This document shows, piece after piece, positions 1 through 10,200 of a stretch of 64,000 bases of DNA (the first letter of the stretch is position 1; each line of letters opens with the position of its first letter). The stretch is from positions 3,812,843 through 3,876,842 of the forward strand of contig JANPWX010000073.1 in NCBI GenBank assembly GCA_024734555.1, written 5' to 3'. The notes under the pieces were generated by a model that saw only the letters and a list, made by a program, of their open reading frames with translations, made no database searches and had not been told where the DNA came from. The DNA is from Trochalopteron elliotii (Eukaryota > Chordata > Aves > Passeriformes > Leiothrichidae). The translations under genes and the position numbers were made by a program.

Positions 1-15
1 CGCGGCTGCGGAATA

Positions 16-189
16 ATGAGCGCCAACAGCGCTCCCGGCCAGGCTCCGCCGCCCGCGCCCTGGGAGCAACAGCCGGGAGGGCTGGGGCAGGGGTTCCCCG
101 GCGGCAGCGGGACCTGCCCGTCCGCTGTGGCGGGAGGGACACGACTCACACACGCGACAGCCGCCGCCGCCGCCGCCCTTGCGGGGTGA
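16..189 (+). CDS. Short ATG open frame inside the CpG island (57 codons), possible upstream ORF
   Basis: An ATG at 16 opens a frame of 57 codons that ends at TGA 187-189. It begins MSANSAPGQAPPPAPW and ends in a six-alanine run encoded by the CCG/GCC repeat. The base at -3 is A, a favourable Kozak position, but GC-rich islands are naturally stop-poor and low-complexity Pro/Ala/Gly frames occur by chance. If transcription runs rightward it could be an upstream ORF in a 5' leader, because it stops before the possible donor at 317. I do not recognise the peptide. Confidence 0.12.
   Translation: MSANSAPGQAPPPAPWEQQPGGLGQGFPGGSGTCPSAVAGGTRLTHATAAAAAALAG
75..93 (+). other. G-quadruplex motif
   Basis: Four G runs of 3, 3, 4 and 4 bases are separated by loops of 1, 2 and 2 bases (GGGAGGGCTGGGGCAGGGG). 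This fits the canonical G3+N1-7 pattern with short loops, which are the most stable. It lies in a promoter-type CpG island. Confidence 0.6.
161..177 (+). repeat. (CCG)n trinucleotide run
   Basis: About six CCG units in a row inside the CpG island. Such runs are common in 5' leaders and first exons of vertebrate genes and can vary in length between individuals. Confidence 0.85.
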
Positions 190-320
190 CCTTCAGGGCG
201 CTGCACAAACGCCACTGCCGCCTCCGGGTCGGGGACACCCAGCCGCCGGCAGCGCGCCCCTGGCCCGGCCGGGTGGGATCGGGGGTTTCTCTGCGGGGAC
301 GCCTCTGTGATCACAGGTAA

Positions 321-3300
321 CCAGTGTGCCTTGGTCCCCTGGTACCATTGCAGAACAGTTAAATTAAATCTGTGCATCCAAGCACAGTTGGGTTCGCCTC
401 TGAACTTCCTGTCAGGTTGCAATGTTGTATTCCACGTATTTTCTTGCCCTTAAGCCACTGATACATTCTCTGAACTTTAGCTCCGTCTTCTTTTTTTTCC
501 CTTATGGTCCAGAATCGCAATGAATGCACACAAGATGAGCCTTTCCACGGTACCACCCAGCAGGTGCACATTCTGGTGGCTGCCTGCAAGAATGGCCTAG
601 CCTGGAGTTAAGGACTAGCCAAACACGGCATTGGTCTTGTCAGGTCTCAAGAGGAAGTGGTCTGGCCACCATCATCACATATCCTTCCTAAGCCATTAAA
701 GCTGGCATTTAGGGGACAAGTCATAAATGGGACACCCTTTTTCAAGTGATCTATGGCTACAGCCCTGAACCAGCCCCTGAAGCAACTGAGGGACCTGTTT
801 CTTTAGGCCCTTAGCCACTCTAGGTCCACACAGGCCAGATACCCTCAAACTCCCAACACCACTCATGGCAGTCAGTGGCTGAGGATGGCTTCTTTAGCTT
901 TAGACATGCAACCAGACTTCTCAAAGCCATGAAGGCTTGTGGGTTAGAGATTGTGTTACAGAGGTTGTGTACCAAGAAGGCCGTGTGTGTTTAATTGGGA
1001 GTGTCTGGTTTGATGGAGATGCCATGATACATTATACATGACCAAAGGGAGCCAGGTGTGCCACATGGATTTTCATCCTGGGTTAGGGGAATCGGCTCTC
1101 TGTGGTGTTTATGTGATGGGAAAGAGCTGGAGAACCAAGGGGAAGAGGATAATTGGAATCTCTCTTTTCTCCTTGATGTCTGGTCAGAGCTGGTCTTTTA
1201 ATGAGTCCTGGTGATGGTGGTTGATAACAAAAGCAAACACAGACAGCAGTACCTGATACCCAAGCGAACATCATCTACACTGCAGTGAAGGCAGTATCAG
1301 TTACAGCTTAAGGCAGCTGTGATTACAATCAAGCCAATAAATACACAAGCACTGCTGAAGGAAAAACTATCCATTTTTGACTCCCCAGACCACAGTGCAG
1401 TTGCTGCTCTTGCTAGCTAGTCTGTTCCTCTCAGCTACTGGGCTACAAGTCTGCAGTGGCAACTGGGGAGCTGAACCAGCTTTCCTTCTAATGCCCTGGG
1501 TGCAATTTATAGCCCAGGCATGCTACCCTACAAAGGACAGCAGTTTGGGAATTATGCATGGGTGTGTGGTGGTGTCACACAAGCATGAAATCAACTCACC
1601 AGAGCAATGCTCTGTCTCTTGTTATCCATGGGCCAGGACCCAGTTCATCTGCTCTGTGGAAGACACAGCACACTAGTTAGCTCAGGGCACATGCAACAGC
1701 AGCAGTCAGTGCAGCCCTCTCCTTCTTGCCTTCTGCCTGAGCAATAGGGTCAGCCAAACCAAAACAGGCATGGGACGTTCAGGGAGGTTCAAAGTGATAC
1801 TGAAATCAGGAAAGATTTGAACAGGGATACACTCTACCACAGCATTATTTCTTATGACCATAGAGAATGAATTTGTAGAAAGCAACTAGAGAATATCTAA
1901 AGAACTGTATCACAATTACATGGTAAATGGCCACCCAGAAACATGATCTTCCTCTGAGCACACGCACACCATCACCACAAGGTCCAGTGCTGCTGGTGGA
2001 AGCTGAGCTATGGGAGCTCCTGGCTTCATCAGTGTTTGTTCAGGGATCACTGAGAAACTCTCTCCTCCTCCTGCAAGCATCTGTATTTCTGTATAAATAC
2101 ACAGACAAGTCCTGTTGGGTTGGTGGTGGCCAGAAGTATCAAATCCCTGTGAGTGCACAGGCTGGGGCATGCTGGACGTGGAGTGGGCAAAATACCCTTG
2201 ATGAGGGTCGCAAACCATTCCTGCCAACCTTTTACAAAACTGAAGACTGTCCTATGTGTGCTCAGGACATGCGCTTTACTTGATGTCTGTGGATTATCCA
2301 CTCAGAATCAGCAGAACTAATAGGCAATGAGGTGCCAAATTTTATTCAAATTTACTGTTTGTTTGGCTGCTCAGATATCAATCAGGCAGTCTCTAAGGCC
2401 ACCACCGTATGATCTGATTTTTTAAGGCGATAAGGGCCTGAGGCAACGTTGTAACTGCCAAGAACAAAATGTGCAAAGCAATGCATGTCCAGGAGATTAG
2501 CTGCAGAACAGAGGACAGGGTTAGGGAAAGTTGTGCACTGACACCTAGGAAGGAGTAACCTACAGAATGGAAGCTGCTAAGTGTTTATCTCACTGCGTTT
2601 CGAGCATAGCCATCAAAGAGATTTCCTGCTTCCTTTCGATCTCCTGCCTTGTGGGACTGGGAAGAAAGCAACTAGAAGAAGGAAAGATGTCTCACTATGG
2701 GGCAGGAGAGTGGACAATTATTTCTAATGAAGCAGCAGAAGAGAAATGGCCAGTGCAGAGCAAAGCAAAGTAAGGATTTCTCTGGCTTGATTTCTGCCCC
2801 TTAGTGCCATTTTTTTGGGGAAAGGAGACTGCTGCTGATGGTCACACACAGAAACTTTGGGCAATGTGTGATCTAGAAACATCTCTGAAGGTGGCTGGGA
2901 GTGATGCTGTGATGAGCAGCAGGAAAAAGGCATGCCAGGGCAGGGAGCAACTCAGGCTGTGGGACCAAGTGCAAGTTATAAGGAGACAGAAGTGTGCAAA
3001 ATGTCCTCAAGTCGTTACTATTCCATGGACTGCCACTGCAAACAAATGGGGATGGGGCTGCTTGGACTGGCATGCCCAGGAGCTGGGAAAGGGCAGATGC
3101 TCAACTGCTTGGCACCAAGCCTGCATCACACACAAGAAGTGAGAGAGGACGAGGAGCTGAACAGCAGCCCTCAGACTGCCATCAAGATGCCAGGTGGCAA
3201 ACAGCCATTTTATAGTCCTCTGGGGGCCTTGAGGGAGAGAGTAGTGACCCTCAAGAACTGCCCTCAGGGTCCCAGCATAGCACGTGCCAGTGTTTGGTCC

Positions 3301-3711
3301 CCATTCCAGCATTTTGGTCCTGCAGGATGCTGCCTTGGGATTTTCCTCCAATTTTCTGCCTGAAAGGTTCAGGAGAAAAAAACCCACACAGGGGCTGCTG
3401 CATGTAACCCTGGCTCAAGAAGGGTATATTGGCTCCCAGGACAAAACTGTCCTTCAAGTCCTCCTCCTTCCTCTCCTTATCCCTCTTACAGGTGTGGGGT
3501 CACTAGCAATTAGATTTACAGAAACATGCAGTTGGTTTTCTGAGCACAACGACTGCACAATTTAAACAGATTAACTGCATATAGCTGTGCAAGCTGTGGT
3601 AACTAAGGTCAAGGATTCATGAAGTGGTAGGACCTGAGAAAGTAAATATATGTAGAAATAACCTCCTCCGAAATTCAGACATGGGGACACTATTCTTTTC
3701 CTCAATATCAG
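321..3711. other. Single-copy non-coding DNA
   Basis: Moderately AT-rich and CpG-poor with no repeat I can classify. Open frames on both strands (for example 1927-2283 and 2932-3363) have no recognisable domain. The frame at 1377 looks like a signal peptide but starts at TTG, so it is not accepted as a gene. The stretch could be first intron if the island at 1-320 is transcribed to the right. Confidence 0.5.
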
Positions 3712-3784
3712 TTCTGGTTATGTTGGGGTGCTTGCACAGCTTGCCCTTGACAAAATGAGGTGTAAGACAACAGCTGTAAAACAG
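3712..3784 (+). other. Exon-like segment, 73 bp
   Basis: A pyrimidine-rich tract ending in ATATCAG precedes 3712, and a textbook donor, ACAG|GTAAGT, follows 3784. One frame is open throughout: one base completing a codon, then 24 codons (SGYVGVLAQLALDKMRCKTT...). The donor is one of the strongest in the window. I do not recognise the peptide and there is no ATG-start support, so a pseudo-exon or a non-coding exon is equally possible. Confidence 0.15.
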
Positions 3785-5594
3785 GTAAGTGACTCTAAAG
3801 AGCATGGATGGATGGAAAACCCAAAAGTGTCTGAGGCATTTGCCCCAAACTTGCTTTGCCAGAGAAGAAAACAAACACCAGACCTCAGCTGATCATGGCT
3901 AAAGAGGATGGCATCCATCAGCTGGATTAAATGATAACCAGGGAATGACAAAGACAATGTTGAGACAAAAAATGAGTTGGTTGGAAAGACTGTATAAAAG
4001 AAAAATAAAAACCAGTAACAGAGCAGGGAGAGGCCTCAGACTGTCAGAATCCAGTGTGGCACATCCCAGCCTCTGTAGAGGTCAGATGCAGCAGTTCTCC
4101 ATCCGTCTGACACCATCAGCAGCAGGCACCCAGTGCATGGCCTGACCCCGTGGGGTGCAGCGTGTGGGACTCACACTCTGGGAGGGGCTGTGACCTGCTG
4201 GTGTCCCTTCCTGCCAGCAGGTGCATTAGCTGATTGTAGGGAGTGGCATGGGCACCCTCAGAGCTGGAGCTGGCCACAGCTCCAGTGGGAGCAGGACATA
4301 ACTGGGGGGACCTGTGCTCCCAGAAGTGACCCCCATGCCAGTGAGAGAGGGGTTGGTGCCCACATGTCTGGGGATTAGTTACTAAAGTGAACCAGCAGGA
4401 ATTTATAAGTATTTTCTAAGTGTCTAACCTAGTGGTTGAATTGCTGTATTGCTGACCCTGAATATATAGCTCATGGATTGTTCATTAATTACATGTCCTT
4501 AATAAATCAATTAACCATTTCAGTCCTGATTTGGTTTAACTTATGTGAACTGAGCCACTTTTTCATGCCACCGTGACCAGCTGATGCAGGCTTTTGACCA
4601 GTCCTGGTGGGAGAAGGCCTAAATGCTCAGTGATAGAAAAAAAAGATTCACTTCATGTTGAACTGGTGAGTATGTGCAGAACAAACGAAGGTTTTTGGGG
4701 TGGACTGGATAGGTGAAGACAGAAAAGGGGGATGCAATAGAGGCAATGGGATGTGTGCCTGGTGTTTGATAACTGGGATAAATACTTCTAGTGGATAGTA
4801 TAGAGTTCTGGTGATTGCTACAATGAAACCTGCCAGCTGCCAACACTGTTCTGATGGAGACAAAGGCAACTTGGGAAGGCAGCAGAAGTCACATCATATT
4901 GCCAGAATTTCGGGTTTTGGCTGATGTGGAAAAATGACTCTGATCTCACAGAAAATAATATGAAAATACTGTCTTGCATGAAACCTACCCTGTTCTCCTT
5001 GGCATATCTGGAAGTGTTCACTACACAGGGAAGCAGCATTACCCAGGAACTGGCTATGAAGCTATCAAGAGCACATGTTTTGTGATAATGGGCACCTGGA
5101 ACCTTACTGGAGCAGTAGCCAGCTTCCTGGTATGCAGCCACCAAGCTCAGGCAGCTACAGGAGCTCCTGATTAAACCAGCAGCTGCAAATCTGAGGCACT
5201 GATTCAGCTTCACCCTTGCTGGTCCAAAAAAATTGTCCCCATTTGACTCCTACTGGGTGTAGAAGCATTGTGCACCACCACAACAGCCTGCCAGCACTCT
5301 TCTGTTCAGGCAGTAAGATCTCAGGACTTCATTCTCCACTTGGCCCTGACCACAAGCCCAGTATGGGGTTTCTGATGAAGGTTGTGTTTGGGCACCAGCC
5401 TGCTTCTCTGCTCCAGTCAGAGCTCTGCTGTCTCCAGTGCCTGCCAGCCAGGGACATCCAGCAGGAAACCAAGTCACAGAATGAGAACTAAATAAACTCC
5501 GAAACTATTTTGAGGCCTTCTCTAAAAGAAAAAGAAAAACAAAGTTTATAAAAATGAAAACAAAATCAGAGTGGAAAAACATTTCTATTTTTAG

Positions 5595-5650
5595 CCATCA
5601 GGAGCAAGACCTATCTAAGCAGCATCACACAGGAGCTGGCAATGAGAATG
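5595..5650 (+). other. Exon-like segment, 56 bp
   Basis: The acceptor TTTCTATTTTTAG ends at 5594 and the donor AATG|GTAAGT begins at 5651; both are near-consensus. Two of the three frames are open across the 56 bases. Its small size and the lack of any recognised peptide keep this a hypothesis; it may also be an untranslated exon of a long non-coding RNA. Confidence 0.18.
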
Positions 5651-6147
5651 GTAAGTTAAGGTCTGACTTGTTCCTAAACAGCAGTGGGATGGTACATGAT
5701 TTACAACGCCTCCCAGAGGCCTTTGTCCTTCTCCTCATGGGAGGTCTTTTCCCTGAAACTAGTCACAGATGTATGTGGTACTTTTAAAGATTACTCTGGC
5801 ATTGTCCACACTAAAACTTCTTACCAGCTGAAGGTGGATGTCTCTGCAAACTGGAGAGCCTGCTGCCCACTGTGGGCTTCTTAGTGGGCTTTGATTTGGC
5901 TTGGGTTGTCTGGTTCCACTGTGACATCCTGCAGTGACCAACACTGCACCCTGACTTGAAGTGACACATGACGTGTGAAAAACAAACACATTTTCACTGG
6001 AGAATCCCTCTACAGTCCTGAACATCCAGTTATTATGACCACAGATATCATGCAGCTGTGATGGAAGCTGTCTGCCTTAATTTCCCTTATGTGAATTTGG
6101 TGCCGTGGTAACCATTTTGGAGTCTGAAATTCCCTTTTCTCTTTTAG

Positions 6148-6227
6148 CCAGTCCTGTGGACTGCACCACACTACACATCCTGAGAGGCATTATCATGCAG
6201 GCCAAAAGGGGCAGACACATTCAATAG
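6148..6227 (+). other. Exon-like segment ending in a stop codon
   Basis: The acceptor CCCTTTTCTCTTTTAG ends at 6147 and is one of the strongest pyrimidine tracts in the window. The frame starting at 6150 is open for 25 codons (SPVDCTTLHILRGIIMQAKR...) and ends at TAG 6225-6227. A second frame stays open to a weak donor at 6228. No match to a known family is recognised. Confidence 0.13.
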
Positions 6228-7045
6228 GTGCTTAAAGAGCACTTTCTCATTATAATTCTCATATAATTTTTATTATAATTAGTAGGTGTTAAGAACCTGA
6301 CCTGTGTGAATGATTTAAAAAGCTGGAGGAGCCTCAGTGTGTGTTTTTAGGTGCTTGTATACCTTGGAAAATCTGCTTTGCCTTTGTGCTCAGACAGGCA
6401 GGATACCTTTGACAGGGACATTTGTACCAGAACTGTGTCAAAGTGAATCCATCCTGCAACATTGTGTCAGGACCCGGGCACTTGTGTAGCTGGTGCCCAC
6501 AGGTTGACCAGGCATTTCCCAGAAACTCTCAGTCCCGGCTAAACAAGATACCACAAGTGACGGCCACAGGGAGGTGAACACCATGAGCAAACAGCTCCAC
6601 TGTGTCTGCCCTAACAACGGGACAGGTCATGTGCTGTGATGCTGCTGTTATTGACATAAGGCAATACCTTTGTTTTTCCCTTATTTAAACCCTATTTATC
6701 AGCTGAATAACACAAATCCTTGGAGGATATAATTGTGACAAGACCTCCAAGTCAGCTAGTATTGAGTTGCACTTTTTCTCTCAGGGGAAACATCTCCAAA
6801 ATACTAACATGCAAATCTGTTCTTCTGCATGTTAAAAGAATTCCCCAGGCAACCAGGACCAGGAACTGAATAGAAATTCCTTTTTCTCCCCAGCCATATT
6901 TCCTTCTGGAAAAAGCAGTTGCTGTTGGCAGTCAAAGATAAGCTACTATTGCCTGATATTCAAAGCACTTCACAAATGAACACTCCTTACCAAAATGGTC
7001 TTACTAACCAGTTTTATTACAAGAGAGTTTTGGTGACTGTAAACA
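6228..7045. other. AT-rich non-coding stretch
   Basis: There are no long open frames. Near 6248-6280 a local AT-rich patch repeats ATTATAATT. No splice or repeat signal is convincing. Confidence 0.4.
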
Positions 7046-7205
7046 CATAAGACTGGAAACACACCAAAGGTCCATTTAATCCAGTGTGCCTTCTCCAGCT
7101 GTGGTCAGTATGAAATATTTAGGAAAAGAGCCTGAGAACAGGGCAAGTAGACAGTGACAGTGTGACCTCCCAGGTGCCAGCAGTCTGCCACCTAGGGATT
7201 TCCCA
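7046..7205 (-). mobile_element. Ancient CR1 LINE 3' end, minus orientation
   Basis: The segment starts with an imperfect form of the old amniote CR1 terminus: CATAAGACTGG..., then CAAAGGTCCATTTAATCCAGTGT, corresponding to the ...GGTCAGACCAAAGGTCCATCCAGCCCAG... end of old CR1 families. The following text, with the CAGGTGCCAG and CTAGGGATTTCCC blocks, keeps the order of the element. It is strongly diverged and 5' truncated, so it is an old insertion. Identification rests on memory of the family, not an alignment. Confidence 0.6.
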
Positions 7206-7211
7206 AGCCAG

Positions 7212-10200
7212 GGAGTACACCGGCAGCTAAACAAACTGGGCGTAGTCCCCAGCCTAATCTGTGGCTCACTTTGAGAAGCAGTTTGTATCCGGCATGTTGC
7301 ACCTCACCCTCCAGCCCCTGCAAGTTCACCGGGGTGAGCTTTAGAGGCCAGCAGGGGTGCAGGGGTGAGGGAGGTGTCACCACAGCCACACACTGCACAG
7401 ACAGAGCCAGCACTGGCCTGTCACTGGTTCATTTCATCACGGCTCAGCAAGAGGGTTCAAAGCTGTCCCTGGTCTGGCTGAGTAAGTCACCATTAGCCCC
7501 AGGGTGCCCACAGAGCAGCTTTCCCACGGGGAAGTTACAGGTGAACCATAAACCCCGCTGGACATGGGAGTTCACCTGACGAGGGAGGTACCTGTCTTAC
7601 TGTCAGGCTGCTGTTTGAGCACCCACATGTCAACACCACCAGAAAACATACAACAGCCTACAGCACAAGAGTGCACAAAGAGAATCTTTCTCCTTCAGAT
7701 GCAGCCTCCTAGCACAAGGGAATTACCTCTCATTTTTCTGGTGAAATGACCGGCTGAGGTGGCCTTTGTGTCACCTGTGGTGACTCACCGACTTGCAGTC
7801 TGTCCTTGCCGCACGAGGCTTGCCACATGGAAGGACACATTCTGCTAGGCACATACTTAATTTATAAGTGCTAATTAATTGCATAATGGATTAGATAGCA
7901 AAGTCCCTGTTCTATATTGTGTTCAAAATGCCATCTGGAAATAGGCTGGTGTGGTTAGTAAGATGGCTGCTCTCTTAAACCTGATACCTTTGTAAGAGAA
8001 TCTGTCCTGGCATTATTGATGAGGCAGAACTGCACATTAAAGATGTGTATTTTATTCTCCAGGAGAATGTTTTTGAGATGGCAAACATTTGGTCATTGGG
8101 AAGACTGATCAGTGTGCTTCATTCCCATGGCAAGTGGTGGGATGAATATCCTGTTATAAATGTAAAGCAAATAGTTTACTCAAAGAGCTTTAAATGTCAT
8201 CAGTCTCTTAGAAAATGCATGTCAGTAGTGCTCATGTGACTCTGAAAGCAGCATGGCTGTTTAATATAACTTTTGCCTCCACTTAGGCCCAGTGGGTGCC
8301 TATGAGTGAGAGCAGCTGTCTTTATACTGACAGCCCTGTTCAGGTCAGGGAGGCTCTGACCCTCCTCTGAACTGACAGTCTGAAGCACTGGACAGACATT
8401 GCTGTTTCAGTCCTTCCACGTTTATCTTGGGGATCAGGTTTCCAGGAATCTGCTGCAGTTGAGTTCCCCTAATGAAATGGCACAGGAAAGTCACCCACAT
8501 CAGGCCCTGAACAGGCCTGCAAATCCTGTTCTCCCTACCTTGACTTCCAAGCAATCTGAAGAGTAAATGCACATCCATTATCTGGCCCTGTTTCTGGGAG
8601 GTGCATGTGGGACTTGGGGAGCTGGTGGCAGAAGAAGGAGAAGAGCCAGTGTTTTGCCACCTCAGATAAGGCTCTGTGCAGGTGACAGCACTGTCCTGGC
8701 CAGCTGGCAGGTGTCTGGAGAGGCTGCAGCTGGGAGCCCTGCACAGAGCCATGAGCAGCTGCCCAGAGCCTGTGCCTGCTGCACTTAGGAGAGAGGGCTC
8801 TGTGTGTCTGGCCCCGTGCCTCCGGCAGAGCAAAGCGCTTTCTAGGTATTGGGGAACTGGGTCTGGCAGCAACACCCTTCCAAGGCAGGGAAGTCCCCAT
8901 TTCATCAGTGGGAGGAATTGTGGGTTTACCTGCATGGAGATGCTCCAGAAACCTAATTTGAATGAATTTTGCAAGTGATGAAACTTTAAATACTTATTTA
9001 GAGCACATTAAAGCCACATGTGGGCATTTTAGCTTAAGAAGAACATTTGATTTAGCCCACCCTTATTAAAGGTATCCACTTTAATGTAGTTGACTCACCT
9101 ATTTAAAATTCATGCCTCTAGTTCACTTAGATGACTTTTCTCCTCCATGTTCTTTTGTACAGAAGCTATTCAAAAGAGAAGGGTCTTGTATGGGATTATC
9201 TAAAAGAAATGTCAGGAGCAGAAGTGAGGGAGACCAGACACACACAAGTACTCAGGGAAGAAGCTTTTCTCTCCACTGTCATTCTACCACTGCAGGAGTT
9301 GTTTTCTGCAGATCTAGCACTCTTTTTCTACCCTTTCCACATCAGACTTTGCAACGGACCTGAACAGGAGAGGCAAGATGGGAAGAACAAGATAGTGGTT
9401 GTCTTGTCTGGCTCCAAGCAACACTGTGCAGAAAATTCATGAAAATGCCATAGTCATTTCAGACTGCAGTCTAGGGATCATTTATTATGCCCTTCCAGCA
9501 CAACACAGACAGTATAATTTCATTCCATTACTTCTTCAGTCTGCCTGATAGTTTATCTTTGGCTGAAACACAAAGTCAGGTATTTGCTGCAGTCAAATTT
9601 TCCAGGCATTTTGCTGGATACATGTTTTCCATTGAAATCAATTTTGCTTTTATAAAACTACTCTTTTATAATCCTTTTCCCTCTGACAGATATGTGTCTC
9701 TGTGCAAAATCACAGTCCTTGCCTTCTTGGGGATGCAGCTTTGGTATACAAGCAGTTTAAAAAAACTAAATGGGGAACACTGATATTTTTCCAGGGAGGC
9801 TGAAATTATTACACCAGAATGAATGCAAATTTCTCCTAACCTCAAATACCTCTCTCTCACTGTCACTGCTATGCCTAGGTTCTTGAGGACATAGGGTGGG
9901 TCCTTTTTTTATCCCAATGTACCAGCAAAGCCTGCAAGATCTGCAGGGTGGTCCCAGCCTCAGGCATGCTGCAGGAACCAAAAGAGGATCTGGTGCACAG
10001 CTTCAAGGTTTCTTCATATGTAAGCCACAAATTTAGCCTTTTCTATTCCCTCACCCAAATGGCAACATGAGGCTGGGCAGTGCAGAGAGATGCAGACACA
10101 CATTGAAATAAAGCATAAAAATGAGCAAGACAGAGAAATGGAGAACAGCCTCTCTAGGGCAGGTAATTCACTCTTAAATATTTCAATCTCAGTTCAAGAC

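Larger units (their letters stand above)
1..320. promoter_or_regulatory. CpG island, probable promoter and first exon of a gene truncated by the window edge
   Basis: The first 320 bases are very rich in G, C and undepleted CpG, with repeated GGCGGG/CCGCCC-type Sp1-like boxes, and composition drops abruptly to AT-rich DNA near 320. In vertebrates this pattern marks a housekeeping or developmental promoter and first exon. No TATA box is evident. Direction is not decided. On the plus strand AG at 315-316 followed by GTAACC at 317 is a usable donor, so the exon could end at 316. On the minus strand there is a possible donor near 143-150, but no ATG lies in positions 1-300. The island may continue to the left of the window, and the rest of the gene could lie on either side. 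Confidence 0.75.

Noticed and set aside
1377..1676. 99-codon frame resembling a signal peptide (QLLLLLASLFLSATG) followed by cysteines
   Set aside because: The frame begins at TTG, there is no ATG upstream in a suitable context, and no splice acceptor with a good pyrimidine tract leads into it.
2932..3363. 143-codon ATG frame on the plus strand
   Set aside because: No domain is recognised, frames on both strands are open over the same bases, and there is no promoter, splice or poly(A) support.
8345..8974. 209-codon minus-strand frame
   Set aside because: It starts at TTG, lacks any recognisable domain, overlaps other open frames on both strands and has no exon signals.
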